A stretch of 64,000 nt of DNA from Pelagadaptatus sp034112445 (lineage in GTDB: Bacteria; Pseudomonadota; Gammaproteobacteria; Pseudomonadales; Cellvibrionaceae), in the NCBI GenBank assembly GCA_034112445.1, contig JAWUVI010000035.1, forward strand, positions 23,308-87,307, written 5' to 3'. The position numbers and the translations under genes are program-made. This document shows, one piece after another, positions 8,201 through 16,256 of this stretch. The notes beneath the pieces are model-generated. The model saw only the letters and a program-made list of their open reading frames with translations. It ran no database searches and was not told the origin of the DNA. Position 1 is the stretch's first letter. Each line of letters starts with the position of its first letter.

Positions 8201-10298
8201 TGGGTTTAACGTGGCGACGGGTGAGGTTACATACACCTACCATCCCACGGGATCATTTAGAGATCACAGTGCAGGAGATATAGTCGATAGCATTAATATT
8301 GAAGTGACCGATGGCTTGGCGGGAACCGCTAGTAATAACTTGGACATTTTCATTACGCCTGTACCTATCGTTATTATTGATGACAATAATGCTGCGCTTA
8401 CTGGTGAGGAGAGTGTCCTAGAGAATCAAGTATTAACGTCTAAAAGCTTTGTTGTTCGCCCCTTAGGAGATGTCGTCAGATTAACCTTTGATGGCACAAC
8501 CGATGTAACGGTTGCCCAATTGCTTACCGCAAATATTACCCCTGTTGTGGTAGCAACAGGTAAAGGGGAGTTAACCATTACCAATTTTGATGCTGTAACA
8601 GGTACGGTGACCTATGACTACGACCCTACGGGCACGGAGTGGGATCACAGTTCCGGTGAGGTTATTGATAGCATCAACATTGAAGTCACCGACGGTTCAA
8701 ACGCAACAGCCAATAGCACGTTGGATGTTTTAATTGGTGGCGCAGTTAGAATTATTATTGATGATAACAACACCCCGTTTACGGGTGACGAAAGTGTGGT
8801 TGAAGACAGCTCTATACTGAATCGAACATTCCGAGTATTGCCTTTGGGCGATGTCGCTCAATTGCTTTTCAATAGCACAACGGTAGTATCTGCGGCCCAA
8901 TTGGCTACGGCGAATACGGCGGCTGTTGGGGTAATCACCACCGAGGGAACACTAACCATAACAGACTTTAATGCTGCGACGGGCACGGTGAGCTACAACT
9001 ATGAACTGACCAGTGGTGGACGTGATCACAGTCTGGGTGAGCTGGTTGAGACAATCAATATTCAAGTGACCGATGGTGGCGGAGCAACAGCTAATGATGA
9101 TCTGGATATTCTGATTACGGATACATCTCCAACGGCGCTTGATGATTCGGAAACCATGCTTGAAAGTGCAGTCATTCACATGGGCAATGTTATAACCAGT
9201 ACCGCAGGAGCCGATATCGCCAGCAGCGATATACCTATGACGGTAGTGGGTCTGGCGGCGGGGGATACCAATACGGAGGTTAGTGATGTTGCTACTTTAG
9301 CCACAGACATTGCTGGTGAATTTGGGCAGTTGAGCATCAACAGTAGCGGTAACTATGAATACACGCTTGATGTTGCGGCCTACGAAGTCAGAACACTTGG
9401 TGAGGGTTCATCTTTGCGGGATTACTTCACTTATACCATTGAGGATGCCGATGGTTCGATGAGCCATGCATTGGTTGTTATTTACGTTGAAGGTGAAGCC
9501 AATTATCCCGCGATTTATGTCGATGTGATTGAAGATCCAGCCTCTAATGCCGAGCCCAGTAATCAAGCGGATGGGTCGCTCGCAGCAGATGGTGTGTACG
9601 CTGCTCAGCTGGAGCCTTTTGTTAATCCGGTTGGCACTATAAGCACTAACCCTGCGACGACAACAGAGGCAAATCAACTTTCTAGGCAGACTTCCGTTAC
9701 GGGCATAGAGGATGCGCGGGACTTCAGTGAAGTGGCAAGAGATGATGTTGGGGGGTTAGCAAGAGAGTTTATTGCTGACCATGAAATTGAAATGGAGCAA
9801 GCAGGTCAAAGTAATTCATCGGAACAGCCGATATTTTCGACCACTATTGACTATGACAGAACGGTTACAGACTCAGCTAATCCTATAACTGAAAATATGG
9901 CGGTAACCCCTGACTTTAGTCATGAGTTGAGTTTGCAAAATAAAATACCTCACCAATATTTTAGCAATGGTTCGAGTTTTGACTATGTTATCCCCGTGGA
10001 TACGTTTCGCCATACAGATGTTCAAGCCGAGATTGGTTTTTATGCCGTTATGGTGGATGGTAGCCCATTACCTAAATGGCTTGAATTAGATGAGAAGGGC
10101 AAATTCTCGGGAACTCCTCCGTTAGATTATCAGGGCGAACTATTGATTAAAGTGGTTGCCCGTGATGATGCAGGGCGTCAGGTGGACACGTTGGTAAGAA
10201 TAAAAGTCGGTGATGCTGCTATGCAAGATACGGCAGTTCCTGAGCAAGGTAAAACCTCGTTGAGCGAACAATTAAAAACACAAAACATAGCGAACTGA
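5298..10298 (+). CDS. giant repetitive surface/secreted protein with LEPR-like N-terminal motif
   Basis: 1666 residues; GGAAG precedes the ATG by 5 nt. There is no classical Sec signal. Residues 24-33 read LEQRIMFDGA, a variant of the LEPR-type motif found at the N-terminus of very large repetitive bacterial proteins. Residues 197-201 are EEIGH, part of a module common in such proteins and resembling a decayed zinc-peptidase motif. About 265-700 is a large beta-rich region, about 725-850 resembles DUF11, and 898-1274 holds three copies of a 127-128-residue repeat. About 1275-1400 is VCBS-like, and 1552-1640 is a dystroglycan-type cadherin-like domain (SPLPKWLELD, FSGTPP). No RTX GGxGxD repeats are seen. 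Inferred role: adhesin or matrix protein, and substrate of the flanking export genes. Confidence 0.8.
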   Translation: MPNNSSPYRPNRNLNRSAPGMMRLEQRIMFDGAVADTTAEVINDVPELELVSEPQVDEPVEAESTETQSTRSQSTSSSSLLNIVAPLTQFNKIDSARELVVDHLNQWFESSDYLVQAQLIFSADAGSSSWQNNALSLRQDVISGDYTIRVEVRSDNELDGLQGAYSPEGTAGEATIYLNQNWLSSATIEAVEAVLLEEIGHDFDSRLNEGLDTQGDEGHAFAGLLLHGETNYASAIADTDQQTIVIDGQSLLVEGAAPYNIVQVTYVPMEEADIETALNTISGSASTTITTTIAIGVSGSGTVVVYDHWEDGYEIDLSNPLQATTLIWGDGDLTNGVAPGTADDLILVDQPLIIQNDVVLASPQPTDFDAKDRIASTGPISLTRAGWGSANSTSLAGGVNLIDSANGGTNYVIPIGESLLIDGSITIFQYTSAHLIAYQDGTSVDIDLDADGGVDTTITLNQGETYFVDGGLEAGATITADQDIGVYLLAGNSSTENRWFTVAPVEQWSDSYYAPVVQTSTTRVFVFLYNPGATPIDVTYESIDGSGLVSTTVTLAANSSEYVEMARSAGHFYTQTGESFSALGVVDSSLNSDWSYTLNATNSLTSELIVPWGPGSPSLATNENPAWITATGDTELYIDSATAEVYSIDSAGVSSAVVGVMMAPDTYRYSIDRLQSYRVFDTSDNDQSGLRIYTVDGVSLSAAWGADASRGSSFDIGTSISPFPTYSIYKSVKESFPGVSDGDGLIELGEQIEYSLTVENGLLTDLFNINITDTLPTSGMVTYVPSSTVLTVYDTDGSVLVTNSIADVASDLPLLGAGYTIADTNPSLIGSQGIANGQTITITYRAQVSDVVNQAMADANFNISSSAGLGGNELDGSPISSKAASAVFTLSLSSDPEVIVLDTNDTAAGDESVPEDTFLVGRSFSLLPLGNVAQLTFDGTTVISVADLTNTVTNPISIATTEGQLIITGFNVATGEVTYTYHPTGSFRDHSAGDIVDSINIEVTDGLAGTASNNLDIFITPVPIVIIDDNNAALTGEESVLENQVLTSKSFVVRPLGDVVRLTFDGTTDVTVAQLLTANITPVVVATGKGELTITNFDAVTGTVTYDYDPTGTEWDHSSGEVIDSINIEVTDGSNATANSTLDVLIGGAVRIIIDDNNTPFTGDESVVEDSSILNRTFRVLPLGDVAQLLFNSTTVVSAAQLATANTAAVGVITTEGTLTITDFNAATGTVSYNYELTSGGRDHSLGELVETINIQVTDGGGATANDDLDILITDTSPTALDDSETMLESAVIHMGNVITSTAGADIASSDIPMTVVGLAAGDTNTEVSDVATLATDIAGEFGQLSINSSGNYEYTLDVAAYEVRTLGEGSSLRDYFTYTIEDADGSMSHALVVIYVEGEANYPAIYVDVIEDPASNAEPSNQADGSLAADGVYAAQLEPFVNPVGTISTNPATTTEANQLSRQTSVTGIEDARDFSEVARDDVGGLAREFIADHEIEMEQAGQSNSSEQPIFSTTIDYDRTVTDSANPITENMAVTPDFSHELSLQNKIPHQYFSNGSSFDYVIPVDTFRHTDVQAEIGFYAVMVDGSPLPKWLELDEKGKFSGTPPLDYQGELLIKVVARDDAGRQVDTLVRIKVGDAAMQDTAVPEQGKTSLSEQLKTQNIAN
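7989..9120 (+). repeat. three tandem 127-128-codon repeats within the giant protein
   Basis: The units start near 7989, 8370 and 8754. Each begins with a (V/I)I(V/I)DDN-type segment and GDES(V) and contains PLGDV, FDGTT, ITxFxxxTGxVTY, DHS and INIEVTDG. Spacing is 381 and 384 nt. The copies are diverged at DNA level, so this is an old duplication. Confidence 0.85.
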
Positions 10299-10332
10299 AT
10301 ATGAATAGCGATTTTCAATTGGGGCTTCAGCC

Positions 10333-11700
10333 ATGAGCAATACGGCTTCTGGGCACCCAAATTTTGAGCAGCTAGTGCTTTTGGCTAGACGCTCAAGAGA
10401 AGCGCAAACCAGCTCTGAATTGGCTTTTATTGCCGTTAATGAAACTCACCAGCTAGCTCCTTACCGCCAAGCATCCCTGTGGTTCCCTAAACAAAAGGTT
10501 GTGGCTTTATCTGGTGTTGTGGCGCCGGAGGCAAATGCCCCTTACGTGCAATGGCTGGAAAAACTGTGCCGACACCTAACGGATAAAGTTAAAACACCAC
10601 AGTTGCTGGATGCGCACAGTTTCTCCGACTCGGTAACGTCACAATGGAGCGAATGGCTGCCAACCTATGGTGTGTATTTCCCCGTGTATGACCCAAACAC
10701 GGGGGGTACGGGCGCCATTATTTTTGCTCGCGAGCAGCCTTGGCAAGATACAGAAATTATCAGGCTGCAAGAGTGGTTAACGATTTGGTCACAGGCTAAT
10801 GGCTTATTAAACCAATCCAAACTCTGGCATAGACCGGCTGATGACCTAGCGCTAAGCTCGCGTAAATCAGGGTATTGGGGCTTAAGCTCTGTTCTGAATT
10901 ATAAGCTATGGCTGAGTGTGGTAATAATTGCTGCGTTGTTTATCCCAGTGAATTTAACGGTACTGGCTCCTGCACAGTTAATTCCGTTTCAACCGGCGTC
11001 AGTTCGCGCCCCTATGAACGGTGTTATAGAAAAGGTTCTGGTGGAACCTAATCAGCAAGTAGAGCGACACACGCCTTTGTTTGAATACGATAGATCGGAG
11101 ATTAAAAACCGCATGCAAGTGGCTGAAGGGGCCATTGCTATTTTGGAGGCTGAGTACAGACAAAAATCACAATTGGCTGTGTTTGATCAAAGCAGTAAAG
11201 GCATGCTGGCCATGATTCAGGGGGAAATATCCGAAAAGGCGGTTGAGCTGGAATATCTGAAAGATATTGATAAGCGCAGTCTCGTGCTGGCTCCCGAAGC
11301 TGGCATGGTGTTGTTTGATGATCCTTCTGAGTGGGTAGGGCGGCCAGTCGTAACCGGTGAAAAAATGATGCTGGTAGCTGTTCAAGATGCGGTTGAAATA
11401 GAAGCTTGGCTATCACCGGCTGATGTCATCCCCTTAGATGCAGGTGCGCCTGTGTCTCTGTACCTGAACTCTGACCCGCTACATTCTTTTAGTGCGCAAT
11501 TGCGTTATGTGGGTTTTGAAGCTTTACAGCGTCCTGATGGGCATTATGCCTATCGGGTGCGTGCTCGTTTAGATGGTGTAGAGGCTTTGCCTCAAGTTGG
11601 CTTGAAGGGCACGGCAAAAATAGAAGGTGAAGAAGTGACTCTGGCTTACTGGATTTTCCGGCGGCCGCTAGCATCACTGCGCGCATGGTTGGGCTGGTAA
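10333..11700 (+). CDS. membrane-anchored HlyD-family adaptor with GAF-like N-terminal region
   Basis: 455 residues. Residues 1-170 are soluble and resemble a GAF-type sensor fold (ASLWFPKQKVVALSG ... YGVYFPVYDPNTGGTGAIIFA). One membrane span follows near 190-212 (LWLSVVIIAALFIPVNLTVL). The periplasmic part has the HlyD barrel-sandwich hallmark VRAPMNGVIEKVLVEPNQQV, a short helical hairpin, and LVLAPEAGMVLF. The stop overlaps the start of the M50 gene as TAATG. It probably pairs with the M50-HlyD protein, as these families often occur side by side. The GAF assignment is by pattern only. Confidence 0.75.
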   Translation: MSNTASGHPNFEQLVLLARRSREAQTSSELAFIAVNETHQLAPYRQASLWFPKQKVVALSGVVAPEANAPYVQWLEKLCRHLTDKVKTPQLLDAHSFSDSVTSQWSEWLPTYGVYFPVYDPNTGGTGAIIFAREQPWQDTEIIRLQEWLTIWSQANGLLNQSKLWHRPADDLALSSRKSGYWGLSSVLNYKLWLSVVIIAALFIPVNLTVLAPAQLIPFQPASVRAPMNGVIEKVLVEPNQQVERHTPLFEYDRSEIKNRMQVAEGAIAILEAEYRQKSQLAVFDQSSKGMLAMIQGEISEKAVELEYLKDIDKRSLVLAPEAGMVLFDDPSEWVGRPVVTGEKMMLVAVQDAVEIEAWLSPADVIPLDAGAPVSLYLNSDPLHSFSAQLRYVGFEALQRPDGHYAYRVRARLDGVEALPQVGLKGTAKIEGEEVTLAYWIFRRPLASLRAWLGW

Positions 11701-13799
11701 TGTTACCAAGGCTGCGCGAAGAACTTGAGCTTTACGCTGGACCGCCTTCGGCTCAAGGAGCACCTACTTGGGCGTTACAAGACCCCGTCCGTAATTTGTT
11801 CTATCGCCTTGATTGGCTGACATTTGAAATATTATCGCGCTGGCATTTGAATGATCCTGCGGCAATTACCGGAGCAATTGACCGGGAAACCGCGATTGAA
11901 TCTGAAGTAGAAGATGTCGCTGAAGTGATTTTATTCCTAGCCAACAATGAGTTAATTCAACGTCATCAGGCTAATGATACACAATGGTATGAACGTCAGG
12001 CATTCAATCGTCGTGTTGCACCTCTGCAATGGTTGTTGCACCACTACCTGTTTTTCCGGCTTCCGCTTTGGTCCCCTGATGAGTGGTTGCAGCGCTGGTT
12101 GCCGTGGGTTAATCGCTTGTTTAGTAAGACTTTTGCTGTGGTAACGTTTGTGGCATTAGTGCTGGGCGTGCTGGAAGTGTCACGCCAGTGGGACACCTTT
12201 ACCGCGTCATTAATCGATACGTTTACTCTTGCTGGGATGGCGAGCTTTGCTGTGACCATGGTGTGGGTGAAGTTTATGCACGAGCTGGGTCATGCGTTTA
12301 CTGCGCGACGCTTTGGCTGTCGAGTACCAACCATGGGGGTGGCGTTTTTGGTGTTGTTCCCCATGGCGTATACCGATGTTAACGAGACTTGGAAGCTGCC
12401 TAAAAAAAACCAACGTTTGGCCGTGGGAGCGGCGGGCATTGTCACAGAGCTGGTGATTGCGGCTTGGGCGACACTGGCTTGGGCATTACTGCCTGATGGC
12501 TTGTTGCGAGATGCGGCATTTTTATTGGCCGCAGTTACTTGGATCTCTACGGTCTTTATTAATATTTCACCGTTTTTGCGTTTTGATGGGTATTTTTTGT
12601 GTATGGATTGGCTGGAAATGCCCAATTTACATCAACGCTCTTTTGCTTTGGCGAAATGGAGAATTAGAGAGTGGATATTTGGCCTGAGTGCTCAGCCTCC
12701 AGAATATCTCTCAATAACGAAATGCAGGACCGTTATTGGTTTTGCTCTGTTTACCTGGATCTACCGACTGATAGTATTTAGTGGTATTGCGGTGTTGGTT
12801 TATACCATGCTGCCTAAACCACTGGGCCCTTTATTGGCGCTGGTAGAGTTGATGGTGTTTATCGTTATACCAATTTGGCGTGAACTTGGGGTATGGTTTT
12901 CGTATTTCCCGCAAGCGTTTAAATCATTTAGGTTGTGGTTCAATATCATATTATTTGTCGTTTTCTTTGCTGTTTTCGCCTTGCCTTGGGACCAACGAAT
13001 TCATTCGCAAGGGCTACTGACACCGGTACAGCATTATCAGGTTATAACCGCTAATGCGGCAATTTTAAACCGAATGCCAGCTAAAGACGGTCAAAAAATT
13101 GCAAAAGGTGAAACTCTGATTGATTTATACGAGCCTGATATTGCGTATCAACAGCAGGGCAAGATCTCGCAGCAAGCGTTACTCGATTGGCAAATTAACG
13201 CCGCGGGTGTAGATGATCAACGACTTGACTACCAACGTATCTATACTGCCGAACGCGATCGTATTACCGCAGAAATCCAAAGTATCAATGACCGAGCAGA
13301 CCGTAATCAGTTAACAGCACCGTTCAGTGGCAACTTCTATTTTGAGAGTCCAGATTTAAATGCCGGTGAGTGGTTGAAGAAAAATCAACGAGTAGGCGTG
13401 TTAGTAGACGTTTCGGCGTGGCGAGTAGAGACCTATCTGTCAGGGGCGGAACTGAAACGTATTCGGTTAGGCGATGTTGGCTATTTTTATTCAGAAACTC
13501 CAGATCTGTTTAAGCTTAAATTAAGAGTCGAGCATATTAATCATGATGTTACTCGCCGTATGAACAGTGGTTTTTTGGCTTCAACTCGAGGTGGACAGAT
13601 ACCGGTTCGAGAGGTTAATGACCAATTCATTCCTGAGCGAGCCATATATAAAGTGAGCTTGCTGGTGGATAGTGACGTACCGGTAAGTCGCCCGCGTATT
13701 TTACGCGGCAGTATTATTATTAACGGTCAAGCTAAGTCGTATTTCGATGATTTTATTACCTCGGCTGGGGCTTTGGTGGTTCGTGAAGCTGGATTTTAA
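11700..13799 (+). CDS. site-2-protease-like (M50) integral membrane protein fused to HlyD half
   Basis: ATG 11700 sits in a TAATG junction and gives MLPRLREELELYAGPP, a usual start for the family; ATG 11685 would add five residues. The protein has 699 residues. Residues 194-198 are HELGH in a membrane segment and 288-297 are NISPFLRFDG, matching the M50 zinc site (HExxH and NxxPxxxxDG). Several further spans follow to about 430. The last about 260 residues are HlyD-like (HYQVITANAAILNRMPAKDG, LTAPFSGNFYF). All metal ligands appear present, so proteolysis is possible. Inferred role: inner-membrane processing or export component for the upstream giant protein. Confidence 0.85.
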   Translation: MLPRLREELELYAGPPSAQGAPTWALQDPVRNLFYRLDWLTFEILSRWHLNDPAAITGAIDRETAIESEVEDVAEVILFLANNELIQRHQANDTQWYERQAFNRRVAPLQWLLHHYLFFRLPLWSPDEWLQRWLPWVNRLFSKTFAVVTFVALVLGVLEVSRQWDTFTASLIDTFTLAGMASFAVTMVWVKFMHELGHAFTARRFGCRVPTMGVAFLVLFPMAYTDVNETWKLPKKNQRLAVGAAGIVTELVIAAWATLAWALLPDGLLRDAAFLLAAVTWISTVFINISPFLRFDGYFLCMDWLEMPNLHQRSFALAKWRIREWIFGLSAQPPEYLSITKCRTVIGFALFTWIYRLIVFSGIAVLVYTMLPKPLGPLLALVELMVFIVIPIWRELGVWFSYFPQAFKSFRLWFNIILFVVFFAVFALPWDQRIHSQGLLTPVQHYQVITANAAILNRMPAKDGQKIAKGETLIDLYEPDIAYQQQGKISQQALLDWQINAAGVDDQRLDYQRIYTAERDRITAEIQSINDRADRNQLTAPFSGNFYFESPDLNAGEWLKKNQRVGVLVDVSAWRVETYLSGAELKRIRLGDVGYFYSETPDLFKLKLRVEHINHDVTRRMNSGFLASTRGGQIPVREVNDQFIPERAIYKVSLLVDSDVPVSRPRILRGSIIINGQAKSYFDDFITSAGALVVREAGF

Positions 13800-13919
13800 A
13801 CCGGTACGGAATTGTTGAATAGATTGTCAGCAACTAGTTTATTAAGTGGCATAAAACCTGCTTTTATTAATATTTATACGTCGTTTTATGGTTCTTTGAC
13901 GCTAAGGCAAAAGGTTATA

Positions 13920-14714
13920 ATGAAGGTAGACACTCTAGTGCAGAGTAAGCAATTTATTGGTGGTTGTGCCCAGCTTTGGTCGCGCAAGTTATTGGTGGCT
14001 GTATTTGCTATCTTCTTGGCGTCATGCAGCGTGGTGGATGTCCGCAATACGGTTAGCACCCACAATGTGGATAATCCGTTTCCTCAGCAAGCAGTGGATA
14101 GTATTCGAGCAAAAAAAACATCACTGCAATGGCTGGTTAAAAATTTCGGCGAGCCCAATCGCATGATTGCTGGTAGTGGCGGTGAACGCTATGCGGTGTA
14201 TCAATTTCAGCAAGAGCGGCAAATACGAGTAAGGGTGTTTTTGTTGTGGCGCAGCGGCGTTAACTCTATGGAATCGCAGCACTTGGTTGCTGAATTAGAT
14301 CCTGATAATAAGGTTGTTCGCTATTGGCAAGAAAAGGATTTAAAGCGACTCAATGCTATTTTGGATGAACAGCGACAAGTAGAGCTTGAGAAGAAACGCG
14401 TCAAGGCTGAGCAGGAACGTTTAATCGCTGAGCAAGAAAAACATAATGCCGAACTCCGCCAAGCTGAGCTAGAGCAGCAAAGGCGAGATCAAGAATTGGC
14501 TGAACGCAATAGAAAGCAGCAAATGGATGCCATTCTTCCGGATCTTGACGATATTCTTCTGCAAGAAAGAATTGAGCATGAGCCGACAATCAAACGCGAA
14601 TCAACAGTTAAGCATGAATCAACAGTTAAGCATGAATCAACAACAGACTATGAATCTTATGATTCAGAAGAGTTCAGTGTTGATTCAATTACAGAGTATG
14701 AAATTATTGATTGA
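13920..14714 (+). CDS. lipoprotein with BamE-like domain and charged coiled-coil tail
   Basis: From ATG 13920 (AAGG 5 nt upstream) the protein has 264 residues; an in-frame start at 13812 would place an unlikely extension before the signal. A hydrophobic stretch ends in the lipobox LASC. Residues about 45-125 (SLQWLVKNFGEPNRMIAG, YAVYQF, RVFLLW) resemble the SmpA/BamE/OmlA fold. The rest is a Glu/Gln/Lys-rich coiled coil, then short Lys-His-Glu-Ser-Thr repeats and an acidic tail. The gene end overlaps engB on the other strand by 11 nt. It is probably the last member of the export cluster; the function is unknown. Confidence 0.65.
   Translation: MKVDTLVQSKQFIGGCAQLWSRKLLVAVFAIFLASCSVVDVRNTVSTHNVDNPFPQQAVDSIRAKKTSLQWLVKNFGEPNRMIAGSGGERYAVYQFQQERQIRVRVFLLWRSGVNSMESQHLVAELDPDNKVVRYWQEKDLKRLNAILDEQRQVELEKKRVKAEQERLIAEQEKHNAELRQAELEQQRRDQELAERNRKQQMDAILPDLDDILLQERIEHEPTIKRESTVKHESTVKHESTTDYESYDSEEFSVDSITEYEIID
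14601..14636 (+). repeat. two exact 18-nt tandem repeats in lipoprotein gene
   Basis: The unit tcaacagttaagcatgaa occurs twice without change, with degenerate copies on both sides. It encodes a six-residue STVKHE repeat and keeps the frame. Confidence 0.85.
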
Positions 14715-15360
14715 GTTCTTCAGTCGGATCTTCTAGTTCAGGCTCTACCCAGAGCCAGTCATTGAGAACCTGTTTGAGCTGCTCAATGCCTTGCTTTTTT
14801 AATGATGAAAATAGTTGTGCTGAAACTAAGTCATTAACCTCAGATTCGTTGAGGTGTTTTTGTACATTCAATAGCGTGGCTTTTGCTGGGCCTTTTTTGA
14901 GCTTGTCAGATTTAGTTAACAAAATGTGTACGGCCATCTCTTTCTCAACTGCCCAATTGATCATCATGGTATCGAACTCTTGCATAGGGCGGCGACAATC
15001 CATCATTAGCACTAAGCCTTTTAAACTTTGGCGCTCTCTGAGGTATTCAGACAAGTTACGTTGCCATTCCAATTTCATTTTCATGGGCACTTTGGCGTAA
15101 CCATAACCGGGCAAATCGACCAGACGTTGCTGTTCATTCAGGTCAAAATAGTTAATTAGCTGAGTTCGCCCAGGAGTTTTACTGGTGCGTGCCAGCTTAG
15201 AGTTATTGGTAAGCGTGTTGATGGCACTACTTTTGCCAGCGTTTGACCGCCCCGCAAAAGCCACTTCAGCGCCCAGATCAGGAGGACATTGACGTATTGA
15301 CGGTGCGCTTTGTGTATAGTGAGCTAAATTATAATTGAGATTAATGATAGATTTGTTCAA
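14704..15360 (-). CDS. engB: ribosome biogenesis GTPase EngB (YsxC/YihA)
   Basis: 218 residues, the usual length. G1 is GRSNAGKSS, the switch region has KTPGRTQ, G3 is DLPGYG, G4 is TKSDKL and G5 is SSLKKQG. It is an essential GTPase in assembly of the 50S subunit. It is divergent from the cytochrome c4 gene, an arrangement seen in pseudomonads. Its 3' end overlaps the converging lipoprotein gene by 11 nt, leaving no room for a terminator between them. Confidence 0.96.
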   Translation of the reverse strand: MNKSIINLNYNLAHYTQSAPSIRQCPPDLGAEVAFAGRSNAGKSSAINTLTNNSKLARTSKTPGRTQLINYFDLNEQQRLVDLPGYGYAKVPMKMKLEWQRNLSEYLRERQSLKGLVLMMDCRRPMQEFDTMMINWAVEKEMAVHILLTKSDKLKKGPAKATLLNVQKHLNESEVNDLVSAQLFSSLKKQGIEQLKQVLNDWLWVEPELEDPTEELNQ

Positions 15361-15402
15361 GAGATAGCCTTGTAGAAATAGTGTGATTTCATGCCGTTGG
15401 TA

Positions 15403-15408
15403 TATAAT
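15403..15408 (+). promoter_or_regulatory. candidate -10 box upstream of cytochrome c4 gene
   Basis: TATAAT lies 48 nt before the ATG in the intergenic region divergent from engB. No convincing -35 is seen at the right spacing, so the call is weak. Confidence 0.35.
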
Positions 15409-15455
15409 GACACCGTTTTGAATTGAAACCCAATCTAAGAGTGATGGATTAACAA

Positions 15456-16115
15456 ATGAAAAATATTTTCAAGCCTATTTTAATGGCCATAAGTTTGATT
15501 TTTTTATCCGCGGTAGCTGCTAACTCAGCGATGGCTGCTGGAGATGCAACGGCTGGAGAAGCTAAATCTACTGTATGTGCGGCCTGCCATGGAGCTGACG
15601 GTAATAGTCTAGCGCCTAATTTTCCAAAGCTGGCTGGGCTGGGTGAAAAATACTTACTTAAGCAGATGCAGGATATCAAATCAGGTGCTCGAAATGTAGT
15701 TGAGATGACCGGAATGTTGAACGGCAATACCGATCAAGACCTGGCGGATATCGCAGCTTTCTTTAATAGTAAGCCAACCCAGTTGTCAGGTTCTAAAGAA
15801 TTTAAAGTTAAAGTGGGCTCAGGCATTGAAGTTGATGCGCTTGAGCTGGGCGCTAAAGTTTATCGCGCCGGAAACAGCAAGGTCGGTACTCCGGCGTGTT
15901 CAGGTTGTCACTCTCCCAAGGGTAAGGGTAATGATCCAGCAGGCTACCCACGTTTAAGTGGTCAGCATGCAGCTTATATAGAGAAACAACTTCGAGACTT
16001 TCGTGCAGGCAACCGTTTAAACGATGGCGATCAACAAACGATGCGTCAGGTCACGGAATATCTTACCGATGCAGAGATAGTGGCATTAGCAAACTATGTT
16101 TCAGGTCTCAATTAG
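15456..16115 (+). CDS. cytochrome c4, dihaem
   Basis: 219 residues with a signal peptide ending near NSAMAAGD. There are two class I haem sites, CAACHG near residue 41 and CSGCHS near 149, each in a domain with matching methionine-containing segments (Met near residue 85, MRQ near 193). Cytochrome c4 is a periplasmic electron carrier feeding terminal oxidases. It stands between engB and dsbA as in many gammaproteobacteria, with a terminator right after it. Confidence 0.95.
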   Translation: MKNIFKPILMAISLIFLSAVAANSAMAAGDATAGEAKSTVCAACHGADGNSLAPNFPKLAGLGEKYLLKQMQDIKSGARNVVEMTGMLNGNTDQDLADIAAFFNSKPTQLSGSKEFKVKVGSGIEVDALELGAKVYRAGNSKVGTPACSGCHSPKGKGNDPAGYPRLSGQHAAYIEKQLRDFRAGNRLNDGDQQTMRQVTEYLTDAEIVALANYVSGLN

Positions 16116-16129
16116 TCAAAGGTTTTGTG

Positions 16130-16155
16130 AAAAAGCGGCTTAGGCCGCTTTTTTT
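16130..16155 (+). terminator. Rho-independent terminator after cytochrome c4
   Basis: Stem AAGCGGC with loop TTAG and GCCGCTT is followed by a T run, 15 nt after the stop codon. Confidence 0.9.
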
Positions 16156-16256
16156 ATCTCGGTTTATTGAAACTTTTTAGCTCAATAGAGTCTTACCTTC
16201 AGGTATTCGTGTTGTGAGTCAGCACTTCAACGTAAAATAAAAATTAGGAGAGAGGA

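Noticed and set aside
7835..8236. 133-residue minus-strand frame in the giant protein gene
   Set aside because: It is antisense to the repeat-coding region, without ribosome site or recognisable protein pattern.
12188..12687. Overlapping frames in both directions inside the M50 gene
   Set aside because: They lie wholly within the conserved M50 domain and have no independent start signals.
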